A stretch of 64,000 nucleotides of DNA, from the NCBI GenBank assembly GCA_016110215.1, contig JADWQD010000015.1, forward strand, positions 434,001 through 498,000, in the 5' to 3' direction. The notes under the pieces were generated by a model. The model was not told the DNA's origin, did no database searches, and was given only the letters and a program-made list of their open reading frames with translations. Source of the stretch: Capronia americana. Lineage: Eukaryota; Ascomycota; Eurotiomycetes; Chaetothyriales; Herpotrichiellaceae. Shown in pieces: positions 11,646 through 22,595 of this stretch; position 1 is the stretch's first letter; each line of letters starts with the position of its first letter. The translations under genes and the position numbers were made by a program.

Positions 11646-13238
11646 TCATATCAATCTAAATTTCTGACTCGGTATGCCCATGTGAAACGCCTCTCCGTCC
11701 ATGATTGCGTCACAATATGCCTCTCCAACAAGTTCATAGTACGCCGACTCTGCAGCAGATGGGTCTTTGCGAAGTATAAAGGGAAAAGCGCCTCCATTAA
11801 TTACACAAACCAAGTCCTCGTGCTGTATATTGCTTGGTCCGATGCCGACGAAGCCTTTCTCTCCAAGAAATGGCATTCTGGACTTGAGCGCGTTGAGTGA
11901 TTCAAGGTAGTTTTTCTTCTTGGTGTCGCTGTTCGGAATGGCATCTGCACCATTCATGCCCCACAGTGCAATATATCCTTCTCGGCTAAAGCTCGTGGCC
12001 CGACGCAATGCCGTGGGACTGCTCAAGAATTCGTGGTCTAGGACGGGGACGCGCCATCGGACATCAACTAGCTTCTGCGGCTGACTGCGATATGGGTGCA
12101 TGGAACTTGTATCAGACGTCACTATCTCCCGTGACTTGGAAGCAAATATCGCAATGCTTTTGAGAGCCTTCTGTAACTCAGCCCCCGGATCGCCTATTCT
12201 CTTTATCCTGTCGACCACCAAGCCGCTGCAGAGGAGGATGTTTTGGTCAACGCCATCTTGTTCTTCTTTTGCGATTGGATGGCGAAACCCTTTAGAGGCG
12301 TTGAAAGGGTGTGACGAAACATGTCTCGTCTCCTCTGCTAAAGTAAAGGGATTTTGGTCATCGAGATTAGGTACCCAAGACGGTAGTCTGTTGCCGGTCG
12401 TTGGCGGTTCGACGCTCAGGGAAGGCGTTTGCCTGCAAAGCGACATAAAGTTGATTCCTCCCCAGGGGTCGTCATCTTCGACATCTTTCTGAATTATTTT
12501 CTTTGTCGTTTCTGTGAAGACAGTCTCATCAGTCACGGAATTGGAAAACCTAATCGGTATATCAAGGCTTTTCCAATCGTTCGCCAATCCGAGAACGCCG
12601 TACACTCGGTCGCGCGGGTTCGTAAACTGTAAATGACGAAATCTTCTCAGGATGTGTGCCATATTGAAGAATGGCACGTTTTGATCAGTCTGGTATTGCC
12701 TTCGGACTGAGACGCTAGGATGAATAGAACCATACAATGGCTCGGTTTTTCCCAGTATCTTGTCAATAATACGATCAGTCTCTTTCTCACTCGAATTCCT
12801 CAGCACGCCGACGGAGTGGTGAATATAAAGGCGAAGAAGGTTGATCGCATCGCAAAAGGTATCACCGTCGATGCACGGATTGCCCCATCTCAAGAGAAGC
12901 TTTTTGGGTAGAGCAATCTCCTCTCTAATCCATCCCCTGACAAAGTACTGCAGCTTGCAAAGGTCAAGAACGTCGTCGAGACCGGGTAGATGCAGAATGT
13001 TTCCCTTCTTAAGGAGCAAATCTTTGAGTTTAGTCCTGCGAATGGCGAACTCGGCATCAATTGGGTTTGCCCTGCTTTCTTCCTCCTCAATGGTATGCAT
13101 TTGGCGATACTGCTCGCGGTCCAAATGAGTGATGCCAAGGCATGACATAGCAGCTGCTGAGGATGAAGTCTCCTCACCGAGCCACGCGATAGTGCAAGTG
13201 GACTTGCCAAATACCGTGGCCATGTGAGGGAGCTGCAT
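11646..13238 (-). CDS. HET-domain (heterokaryon incompatibility) protein, N-terminal half missing
   Basis: An open frame of 530 codons from ATG at 13238. The same frame is open upstream to about 13308 and reads SINQNDSYEKG just before the Met. That is the central HET signature (...WID-x-x-SINQND...), which is followed by MATVFGKSTCTIAWLGE. Later motifs are present: FVRGWIREEIALPKKLLL (the W-x-x-QE segment of HET), LQFTNPRDRVYGVLGLA, and the usual C-terminal VCVINGGAFPFILR ... YYELVGEAYCDAIMDGE. The first half of the HET domain (ALSYxWG and following) is not found upstream in any frame. So the gene is 5'-truncated or begins in an unrecognised exon. HET proteins trigger vegetative-incompatibility cell death in fungi. 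It is divergent from the NLR at 14016. Confidence 0.65.
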   Translation of the reverse strand: MQLPHMATVFGKSTCTIAWLGEETSSSAAAMSCLGITHLDREQYRQMHTIEEEESRANPIDAEFAIRRTKLKDLLLKKGNILHLPGLDDVLDLCKLQYFVRGWIREEIALPKKLLLRWGNPCIDGDTFCDAINLLRLYIHHSVGVLRNSSEKETDRIIDKILGKTEPLYGSIHPSVSVRRQYQTDQNVPFFNMAHILRRFRHLQFTNPRDRVYGVLGLANDWKSLDIPIRFSNSVTDETVFTETTKKIIQKDVEDDDPWGGINFMSLCRQTPSLSVEPPTTGNRLPSWVPNLDDQNPFTLAEETRHVSSHPFNASKGFRHPIAKEEQDGVDQNILLCSGLVVDRIKRIGDPGAELQKALKSIAIFASKSREIVTSDTSSMHPYRSQPQKLVDVRWRVPVLDHEFLSSPTALRRATSFSREGYIALWGMNGADAIPNSDTKKKNYLESLNALKSRMPFLGEKGFVGIGPSNIQHEDLVCVINGGAFPFILRKDPSAAESAYYELVGEAYCDAIMDGEAFHMGIPSQKFRLI

Positions 13239-14015
13239 ACCCTTCTCATAACTATCATTTTGGTTGATACTGTTGGACTCAATATTATCATTATTACGAA
13301 GTATGAACTATGGAATATTGCAGCAACAACACCGTATGGTGTGCGCGCAACGCAGTGCACGTGACCAGCGCCAAGGCTTATGGACGAGGTGCAACAGATA
13401 CATACTATGTCGCTCCTGGAGCGGCCACACCAGGTCGACATCATAGCGGATGCCCCTGGGATTATCTACGGCGCGATTTCTCGCTAGGCCCTTTCAGCCG
13501 TTAAGAAATGTGACCAACGGTCCTACGACTCGCTATTTCCTTTGCCTTGCCAAGGCCGAGGATGCTTCCGTCAATGTGCACACCCCGCGTTCCACCTGGC
13601 TGCTTGTCATTTTGCCGGCTTCTGGCACCCACTGTCAATTTTTCAAGCGCAGCATCGTCGTCACTTTAAAGTTGCCTTTGAATTTGATCTCTAAGTGTTT
13701 TCCTACAGCTCATGGCCTGTGTTCGTTGGAAAGAGCTTCGCCTCTGGTGATACTTTCGAAGAGTGATCAACGCCCTGGCGGCAATTGGGAATTTGTCAGG
13801 GGTCACCTGACCTGACCACCTGACTCGCGCATTCCTCCTTTGCGTGGAGCGCGTCTCACCTTCCTCCTTGGGAAGCGGAGTGCTGCCTACATCTCGCAGC
13901 CTCACAACTCTCTCTCAACGTGGCCAGTGCGGCCTCATTCTCTTTTCTCTCTCTCTCCGACCCCAAAAGAATCTGTTGTTGATCAGAGTGGTGTCGGCAG
14001 TTCGGCTCAGGGAAG
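13239..14015. other. divergent intergenic region between HET fragment and NLR gene
   Basis: About 780 bases. The part nearest the HET gene keeps a little in-frame HET coding sequence (to about 13308), after which similarity stops at a TAG. No other gene recognised. It presumably contains the NLR promoter. Confidence 0.45.
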
Positions 14016-17000
14016 ATGGATCTGCTTAGTCTATCAGCAAGTGTGATCGCCGTTCTAGATCTATCTGCCGAAGTTATCAAATATATCAACGACGCAAGTG
14101 GGGCAACAAAAGAACGGAAACGGCTCCGTGATGAGATACGTGCTTGTGAAGCTATCCTCCAAGATCTCAGGGATGAGGCTGGTGATTCAGAGGTAAAAAG
14201 TGCGTGGAAAGACACGGTTACAGCGCTCGAGGCCCCCGGCGCACCTTTGGGTCGGCTGGAAGCTACTTTGAGTATTCTTAAAGCTGAGCTGCGGCCTAGA
14301 GAAAACACCCAAACGGCATTTAAGGCCTTGAAATGGCCATTCGAAATTAGAAGATTGGACAAGTTCATTGACGCATTGGAACGCGAGAAGGGCCTTTTAG
14401 CTTTAGCCCTGGCAAACAATTGCCGAAAGCTGATCCAAGACATCCAAACGAGTTCCAAAGACAACGGCAGACACCTTTTGGAATTAATACAGACTACTAG
14501 GGAAAATTCCAACAACAGTCAGATCCAGTTTGAAGGGCTGAGAGACGGAATATTGCGTGTCTTTGGGTCGCAAAGTGTCCTCCGAGATGACCTCAATCGT
14601 TTGAATGAATTTCGGGAGAATGATGAAGCTGCTGAGAAGCGTAGAGTTATTCTTGAGTGGCTCACCCGGACTGATTATACCTCTAAACAAAACGACTTCA
14701 TCATTCGACACCAACCAGGGACTGGTCAATGGTTTTTGCGTTCAGAAAAATACACGTCGTGGCTACAAAGAAGCAAACAAACACTATTTTGCTCAGGAAT
14801 CCCAGGTGCTGGAAAGACAACTCTCACATCAATTGTGGTTGGAGATCTCTATGAGGGATTTGGCAAAGATCGAATACTCGGAACTGCTTACATCTACTGC
14901 AACTTTCGAGAGCAAGAAGAGCAAAAAGCTCATAAAATCTTCGCTAGCCTGCTGAGACAACTAGCAGAAGGACTGGCTCCCGTACCAGACCCTCTAAAGA
15001 AGCTTTACGCCAAACATGAAGCAGCAAAGACCCAACCATGTATGGACGAAATTTTGGAGACTCTGTCTGCCGTAATTACGATATATCCAAGGGTTTTTAT
15101 CTTCATCGACGCCCTTGACGAATGTCGGAAATCGGATCGGTTGAAAATTCTATCAGAGATTTTTAGTCTCCAGAAGAGGACAGGATTGAACTTCTTTGCA
15201 ACATCTCGGCCGATCTTAGACGTCAAGAAGGAGTTCAGAGAATGCATATCATATGAATCACTCGAAATACGCGCCTCGACCGAAGACATACGTCTATATC
15301 TCGATAGACACATGGATAGGTTACAAGTATCTATGTCAGAACGGCCATTCCTTCAAGAAGATATTAAGAGGGTAGTTTGTGAAGCTGTGGATGGAATGTA
15401 TGTGCTCCAATGCTTCTGAAAATCGAGTGTAATCTGCTAAGTTTCGTATAGGTTCCTCTTAGCACAGCTATACTTTCGCACTCTAGAGCACCAAACTTCG
15501 GTGAGGGAGATAAAGGATTCGTTGAAATACTTCCTGAAGGCATCAGATGGAGGAATTGAAGACGGGAGACTAAACTCGTTAACCAGAGCATACCAGCACA
15601 CAATGGACCGGATCAATGGACAACAACAGAGACCTCGAGAGCTGGCATATAACACTCTTTATTGGATCACATCAGCGAAGAGACCACTTTCGATATTAGA
15701 GCTGCAGTGCGCCCTTGCTGTGGTTCCAGGCGACTCGGAAGTCGACGACGACAACATTCGTGATATGGATCTTATTGTCTCTGTCTGTGGTGGAATAGTC
15801 ACAGTCGATGAGAACAGCAACGTGGTCCGATTGGTTCACTATACGACCCAAGAATTCTTTGAAAACCAGAAGGATTGGCCAAATAATGCGGATACTTATG
15901 TCGCAAAGATTTGTGCCACATATTTATCTTTCAGCGCCTTTGAGAACGGTGTTTGCGAAAATGATTCAACGTTTGAGGAACGACTACGACTATATCCTCT
16001 CTATAACTATGCAGCACAAAATTGGGGGTATCACGCTAACAAGCTGCAAACATGCTATTCAGAAATTCTCAACTTCTTAGAGTCCGACGTCAAGGTGGAA
16101 GCTTCTATTCAAGCACTGTTGGTAAACAAGCCATCTGGCTTGTACTATGGCTACCACTATTGCAAAAAATTTCCCGAATCTATGACAGCCCTACATTTAG
16201 CAGCATACTTCGGGGTCGAATTTGCTGTGCAACTACTCCTTCAAAAAGAACCCTCACCTTCCAAATGCAGCTACTGTCGAACACCTCTGTCTTATGCTGC
16301 TGAGAACGGGCACGACACCGTCGTCAAGGCGTTACTTGGGGAGAGTGTAAGCACGGGGCTAAATGGTAGCACTTGTGCCGCAGGTGGCCCTCCTACTGTC
16401 TGGAACAGTGACGAGTGTGTGACGAAGTTACAGGTTGAGTCAAGTTCGCTCGAGGCTAACATCAAGGACAAGGATGGGCGAACGCCGCTAGCGTGGGCCG
16501 CCACCAACGGTCATAAAGCAGTCGTTAGATTGCTTCTAGCCGTAAAAGAGGTGGACCCCGACTCCAAGGATAACGATGGTCGAACGCCGCTCGCGTGGGC
16601 CGCCATTAACGGTCATGAAGCAATCGTTGGGTTGCTTCTAGCTGTGAAGGAGGTGAATGCTGATTCGAGAACCCTAAACCGTGACTGCGGTAAGTTGCAA
16701 TAGATGTACTGATTGAGAATTCCAAAAGAACTAACCTCAAGCCACTGCCAGAGAATCGCAGCAAGCACGAGGTAATTGGGGGGGTTGATTGTTTCCGGAC
16801 GCCGCTGTCATGGGCCGCCGAGAACGGCCATAAGACAATTGTGAAACAACTCCTGGAAAAGAGTGAAGTTAATCCTGACTCGAAAGATTGTAATGGACGT
16901 ACACCACTGTCATGGGCTGCCAAAAATGGCCATGAAGCAATCTTGGATCTCCTTTTAGAGACAGGCAAAGTCGATGTTGACTGCAAATCTACTAGCTGGA

Positions 17001-18065
17001 ATTGCCAAGGCATTACGCCACTAATGCTCGCCGCTGCTCGTGGCCACCAAGCAACCGTGCATAAGTTGATTATGACGGGTAAAGCTGATATTGGATCGAG
17101 GACAACTGGGAACTTTCTGCCAGGTCGAACACCATTATCCATGGCTGCGAGTTATGGCCACGAAGCGGTAGTAAAACTTTTGCTTGAAAACAGCAATGCG
17201 ATCGTTGACTCAAAGTCCACTGGGAGGTATGAGCCGGACTGGGCACCAATACTATGGGTTGCCGATGACGATGAAACAGTTGGCGAATCCAATGATACTG
17301 GGGACAACTTCACAGGCCGGACCCCGCTGTCCTGGGCTGCTGAACGAGGGCACGATGGTGTCATTAAGTTGCTCCTTGAGAAGGGAGCAGACCCCAATTC
17401 AAAGGATAAAGATGGGCTGACGCCGTTGTTTTGGGCAGCCAGAAACGGGAATGATGCAACAGTCAAGGCGCTGCTCGCAACGCCAGGCGTCGAGACTGAT
17501 CCTACAGCCACCGGTGGATACAAGGAGGGCCGCACACCACTTTCATGGGCAGCAGAGAGGGGCCATGAGCAAGTCGTTAAACTATTACTTCGCCGAGGAG
17601 CTAGGGCCGACTCAGGTGCTACAGGGATGTATGATGTCGGCCGGACGCCGCTGTCGTACGCGGNNNNNNNNNNNNNNNNNNNNNNNNNNNNNNNNNNNNN
17701 NNNNNNNNNNNNNNNNNNNNNNNNNNNNNNNNNNNNNNNNNNNNNNNNNNNNNNNNNNNNNNGCTCAGCAAGGACACGAAGCGGTTGTCAAACTGCTGCT
17801 GGAACAACGAGATGTAGAGGTCAACTCTAAAGACAGGGATAACCGGACGCCGCTGTCGTACGCGGCTCAGCAAGGACACGAAGCGGTTGTCAAACTGCTG
17901 CTGGAACAACGAGATGTAGAGGTCAACTCTAAAGACAGGGATGACCGGACGCCGCTGTCGCATGCTGCGAAACGTGGGCATGCGGCAGTGGTTAAGATGC
18001 TCCTTCAGATTCCGGGAATCGACCTTGATTTGAAGGAAACTGGTGGTGAGACATCACTGTCCTGA
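14016..18065 (+). CDS. NLR-like STAND protein: fungal N-terminal domain, NACHT, ankyrin repeats
   Basis: Exons 14016-15397, 15452-16689 and 16752-18065, interrupted by an N gap at 17664-17762. Residues 1 to about 130 (MDLLSLSASVIAVLDLSAEV...) resemble the helical N-terminal domain of fungal NLRs. A NACHT follows with Walker A GIPGAGKT (about residue 261) and Walker B FIFIDALDEC (about 360), then a winged-helix region (LYWITSAKRPLSILELQCAL) and HYTTQEFF. From about residue 700 there are a dozen or more ankyrin repeats of the type GRTPLSWAAENGHEAVVKLLL. The last repeats are almost identical, as in NLRs with amplifying sensor domains. By family, such proteins oligomerise on ligand binding and trigger programmed cell death in non-self recognition. 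A TGA at 18063 ends the frame inside a repeat. Confidence 0.85.
17664..17762. other. assembly gap (99 N) inside the ankyrin-repeat region
   Basis: A run of N directly between ...CTGTCGTACGCGG and GCTCAGCAAGG. These are the end of one repeat and the start of the next as seen at the following junction (17855-17875). Across the gap as drawn, the two coding frames do not match. A gap of 101 (or 101 plus multiples of 102) bases would join them in frame, so the N count is an estimate. Confidence 0.9.
17763..17966 (+). repeat. two tandem 102-bp ankyrin-coding repeats, nearly identical
   Basis: Units 17763-17864 and 17865-17966 each encode one 34-residue unit starting AQQGHEAVVKLLLEQ. Over the first 94 bases they differ at one position (ataaccgg versus atgaccgg); the last 8 bases diverge. 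Older repeats upstream are far less alike, so these copies arose by recent duplication or gene conversion. Confidence 0.92.
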
Positions 18066-18113
18066 GCAGCTGAGCGTGGTCACGAGGCGGTAGCCCAGTT
18101 GTTACAGGCTTGA
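18066..18113 (+). pseudogene. disabled last ankyrin half-repeat of the NLR gene
   Basis: Directly after the TGA at 18063-18065 the same frame continues AAERGHEAVAQLLQA and then meets TGA at 18111. Other repeats in this gene read LSWAAERGH at this point, so the first TGA stands where a TGG (Trp) codon is expected. The reading beyond is therefore an ancestral C-terminus lost by one nonsense change. Confidence 0.85.
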
Positions 18114-19449
18114 TCAATAAATTTTGGTAGAACGCTTCATCCTACAGCAAAATGTATTGAAATACTCTCATTAGGTCTTGAAAGGGACTTTCCGCCGCGT
18201 GGGAAAGACCTAGGCAGCCATGCCTTGACGTCCAGTTTGAGAGCATCCGTTACACGGCAGAGGTAGGGCTATATCGGGAACGCTTACAACAGGGCAATGT
18301 ATAAGAAAATCAGCAGCGTAGGAGCAGGGATCGGCAAAACCCACGGAGGCTCTATCTGAAATAGATGTCTGCCGAAGGACGGGTTTAATTGATCCATTGG
18401 GCGCCTGATTAAGACGCCTTTTGCCTTTGCGGACTGCTTGGAGGTGCCCAGTGTCAGGATTGTAACCGACTTCTGACTGTGTATCGGACCCCTCACGCCA
18501 GAGGTTCAAACATTAAGTTTCTGCAGCATTTGATTCTGGGTCGATCGGGATAGATACATAGTGCAGGAACTCGATGAGTGATTATTCTATGTTGAGCTGA
18601 TGACGGGTCCTCGGCCCAGAAACATGAAAAAATTTCCCGTGATATGGTCTCCAAAACTCTGTGGCTACTATCTACAGGTATTCAGACAAATAACGGACAG
18701 AGGTGGTGGGAAGTTCTAATAGGTAGAAGGTAAAGGTAGTAATATATTTCTGTTTCAATGATGTGGGGAGAGTTTCGCATCTAGCACGCTGGGGCCGTAG
18801 CATCAAACACCTCAGTTTTCCGAGGGACTTGATCGTGGATCGATCAGAATATATGCACACTCCATTGCATTCGGAGAAGAGGGATTAGGTCATGGTGATG
18901 GGCGGCTGATTCTGGCCCTGGGGGAGTGCCTAGGGGCCTCCCGGGCGTCAGCAAAACTTGTGGCTCGAGGCAAGCCATCTAGCCTAGGGGAAACGTGGGA
19001 ACCGAGAGCTTGCAATTAGACATCGCTAGCAGATTATTTTCATCACTTGAGGCTTTAGGCACCCGATTGGCGCCTATAAACCACCCGTCAGGTGCCGTGT
19101 TTTGGGGTGCCCCGTGGGACTGCCACCGAGTAGGCTTAGGCATGGTGCGTCTGGAGCTTAACTGGAAGCGGATTTTCTCTAGGTACCTATCAAAAGGGTT
19201 TGGCCACGTACACGTTCCCTCTCGACACTTTCAAACAGCACATAATTATGCTACGCTTCTGACAACATCGATCCTTTGGTGAACTGCTGATTCTTGCCTG
19301 GCTTGGGACTAAACCAGTCAAAGTCGGTTTTCATAGTGTTCCACAAGCGTTTGCTCATCTCATAGAGTAGGTACGCTCCGTTGCGGAGTTTGCTTCCGCA
19401 CAAAATCTCCTGGCGACTCTGGTGAAGTTCTTCTCTACACGACAACACT
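18114..19449. other. 1.3-kb intergenic region
   Basis: Holds the 3' flank of the NLR gene and the promoter of the lipase. No family was recognised in the short open frames on either strand. Confidence 0.4.
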
Positions 19450-20572
19450 ATGAGCAATAGCGCTTCCGATACTTCTGCATACCGCTCCGAGACGCAGACA
19501 GTGACATGGTTTGACGGAGTGGATTTCTTCACCAAGCGCTGGATGCCAAATTCTTCCTCAACGCCACGAGCGCTAGTCGTCTTTCTCCATGGATTTGCGG
19601 AACATGTTGAACGCTACAACGAAGTGTGGTCTCTGTTTGCTGCCCGTGACATCGAAGTCTTTGGGTATGACCAACGTGGATTCGGAAGAAGCGGACCGAG
19701 TTACGGCGACACCACATTAGAACAGCAACTGGCAGACCTACAGTATGCTGTACGTGAAGAGAGAGAACGACTTGATACATCATTTGGCAAAAACAAAGTA
19801 CCCATCTATCTATATGGACATAGTATGGTTAGTGAGGTCAACATGTCAAGAAATCTTGTCGATGCACTGACTATACCAGGGAGGCGGTATTATCCTTTCG
19901 CTCCTTACGCGCCCAGTCAGTAATCAAGAGGCCTCGCAAAGGATTTCCACTATGATAGCAGGCGTGATATGTGCTGCACCTTGGATACTGAGAACAAATG
20001 TAAGAAAGATCACCGATGTCTCACGCCACAGATGTACTTATGGACAAAACTTGTGCTCACCAGCCTCCCAACGATGTACTCCTCTGGCTGGTTCCGAAGC
20101 TCGCTTGGATATATCCAAACATGCCTTTCAAAAAGTCCATCAACCCAAGTCACCTTACCAGTGATCCAGCAGCCATCAACACCTTTCATCAAGACCCGTT
20201 GGTCAGAGGCGATGTATACATCAAGACGATCAGTGGCTTGCTCCTGGAGGGGTATAAAGTCCTAGACGAGAACTATAGAAATTGGCCTGTGGAACTTCCG
20301 GTAATGATCACGCACGGAGAGAACGACCCTTCAACAAGCCCGGCAGCTTCACGCAAGTTCATTGACCAGATCAAGGCGGATGATAAAGAGTTCAAACCAT
20401 GGCCAGGTATGTTGCATGAAGGTCATAATGAGAGACCGGAGCTGAGAGATCCCTTCATCAAACATTCCCTCCAGTAAGTCACGCATCTCTGCGGCCCAGC
20501 GAAGTGTTGATGTTGAGAATCACCAGATGGATCGAATCGAGAACAACGACGCGAAGTTCTCCTTCCTCATGA
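19450..20572 (+). CDS. monoacylglycerol lipase-like alpha/beta hydrolase (serine aminopeptidase S33 fold)
   Basis: Start ATG at 19450. Exon 1 ends at the nucleophile motif YLYGHSM. The intron gttagt...accag follows, and exon 2 opens GGGIILSLLTRPV, so GHSMGG is restored (Ser near residue 124). A further intron follows PWILRTN, and the next exon starts PPNDVLLWLVP. The acid is in HGENDPSTS and the histidine in HEGHNE, completing the triad. Other family marks are VVFLHGFAEHVERY and DQRGFGRSG. A terminal intron (gtaagtc at about 20474) adds WIESRTTTRSS before TGA at 20570; without it the protein would end at HSLQ. These enzymes release fatty acid and glycerol from monoacylglycerols, usually on lipid droplets or membranes. 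No membrane anchor or signal peptide is seen. Confidence 0.88.
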
Positions 20573-21308
20573 CTTGCTCTTGTTCTCAAGTGGGAGGTAC
20601 GAATCGTGACTATTCAATTGGTAACGAAATATTGTGGATATGGACCGACGTTTTTTGATATTCAAGAAAGACTGAACTTTCTGCGGTCCGTTCTCATTTT
20701 CCCCTGGCTAACTTCTCGGAAGGGACGGCCGGCGCAGCACAGACAGCCACGCACACAGACCTTCCCGTGATTCCTTTCATATACCTATCTTATTCACGCT
20801 TGGGGGAAAGGTGCGAATGGTAAACGGACCACGACAGAGTGACTTGCAGGCCTCACATGCCGGAGTCCCAAAGCCGGCGCGGCTCAAGTGTGATTCCAAG
20901 GGGACACAATCCATTCCTATGGAATCGGGGAAATCGTCCGGAGCTATATACAATTCCCCAAGGGACCACTACTAGCGTGTTACCGTTACACTAGACCCCT
21001 ATTGGTCTAGTGCTCACGTGATGCACTTCGGCGCACACAACGATATTTCAACCCTGTAACCCCACTAATAGTTAGATAGATAACCAATCCATTCCACCAA
21101 CACCTTCCGGCCTACAGTTACACACATTCAGGGGGGTCACTGCGGTTGGTCATCTAGACTTTGACCGCCGAAAAGTACAAATGGCGCGACGATTTTTGGC
21201 GGTTGATGTCCCCCGCGCTGATCACGTGGCCTCAGCGGTTTCCCCAACCACACAGCTTCGCCAACTTGTCTCGTACCCAACGCCGAAAGTTGTTGCCTGT
21301 CCCCCAGG
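20573..21308. other. intergenic region with hairpin and CACGTG box
   Basis: Probable promoter of the downstream hydrolase. Contains a perfect 9-bp inverted repeat at 20989-21012 and a CACGTG at 21015-21020. No coding sequence recognised. Confidence 0.5.
20989..21012. repeat. perfect inverted repeat CACTAGACC / GGTCTAGTG, 6-base loop
   Basis: Arms at 20989-20997 and 21004-21012 are exact reverse complements around CCTATT, followed two bases later by the palindrome CACGTG. It could be a regulatory or terminator-like hairpin, or the end of a small decayed element. The sequence alone does not decide. Confidence 0.7.
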
Positions 21309-22548
21309 ATGGTCCGTGATAGATACACCATGGAGATTACAACAATCTTCAAAAAAATTGTGGCGTCGCTGCTGACCTTGTCTTTCGGTTTCGTCATCTG
21401 CGTAGCCCTTTGCACCAGCACAGCGGTTCAGCGCCAACTTTTCTACCTGCACAAGGCACCGATTTGGTGGAGGCAAAAACTCGACAAGCCGGAATCATTT
21501 GGATTTCTACACAATCAGATTTTGTCATTTCGAATATCAACATCCGACAGCAAAAGACTGTGCGCATGGCTCGTGATACCTCTAGCCCTGTATGCCCGCC
21601 ACGAAAGGGAACTTGTCCGCTGCTCCCAAGACGGCGAACAACATCGAGACATTGCCGTCGGTCTTCTCAGTGACCCTGAGAGCCGACTAGTCATTTACTT
21701 CCACGGCAACGCAGGCTCGGTGGGCCAGACGCGACGAACCGATGCCTATCGCATGGTCGCTTCCGGGGATTCGAAGCGAACCTTCGTACTGGCCTTTGAC
21801 TACAGAGGCTTTGGTCGGTCTTCCGGCTACCCAACTGAGGCAGGCTTGATTGACGATGCTGAATCGGTTATCAGATGGGCAACTACTGTAGGGAAAGTTC
21901 CCACAAAGCGTATCGTTTTGTTAGCACAGAGCTTGGGAACAGCGGTGGCAACTGCGGCGGTCGATGCCCTTGTCCACGACGATCCGGGAACCGAGTTTTC
22001 TGGTTTGATACTATGTGCCGCATTCCCGGATGCTGCTTCTGTCATGATGTCGTACAGAATCGGAGGCTACCTCCCTCTACTTTCTCCTCTTGCCGCATTC
22101 CGTCCAGCCCGGACTTGGTTTGCGTCTCGGATTCGCGACAATTGGGACACAAAGAGCCGGCTTGGCCGTATTGTGAATGCGAGCAAGCATTTGAGGTTGA
22201 CTTTCCTAGCCGCCGAGTGCGATGAGGTGATTCCGTATGGAAATACGGAAGACTTGTTTCGCGTCACAGTGCAGAGAGCAATCGGATCCCAGACTTTACC
22301 GAATCAGGTGGACAACTACTGCGAACACTTTGATCTTGGAGAGGGTGGTTCGGTACAACAATGGACGCAGGACGGCAAGTCTGTGAAGAAAGTTTTGGTG
22401 CGCTACGGGGGTAGGTGGATTACCGATCCCATCTCAATGTCTTCCAACGAAACACTGTTGCATTGCTAACGCTATCAAAGGCCACAACGGGATCATGAAA
22501 TGGGCACCTGTTGCCTTGGAGGTTTTCAAGGCCTTTTCGGAGCAGTAG
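21309..22548 (+). CDS. ABHD12/ABHD13-like membrane-anchored alpha/beta hydrolase
   Basis: Start ATG at 21309 (an in-frame ATG at 21330 is an alternative). An N-terminal membrane segment, about residues 15-35 (IVASLLTLSFGFVICVALC), is followed by the hydrolase core. This has VIYFHGNAGSVG (oxyanion region), FDYRGFGRSSGYPTEAG, the nucleophile motif LLAQSLGTAVA, and LAAECDEVIPYG with the acidic residue. An intron (gtaggt at about 22411 to aaag near 22481) brings in the last exon GHNGIMKWAPVALE, which supplies the catalytic His. Stop TAG at 22546. Without this intron the frame ends 20 residues later with no His. ABHD12-type enzymes hydrolyse lysophospholipids or monoacylglycerols. The gene converges on the next one, with 47 bases between stop codons. 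Confidence 0.85.
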
Positions 22549-22595
22549 ATACTGGAAAGTTTGCCACCACTGGTCCGAAGTCTTTGCCGTCAACA

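Noticed and set aside
13550..13700. Search for the missing HET N-terminal half upstream of the HET gene
   Set aside because: No ALSYxWG or similar segment in any frame on the minus strand, so no exon was added.
18210..18509. 99-codon minus-strand frame after the NLR
   Set aside because: No similarity recognised and no start/splice support.
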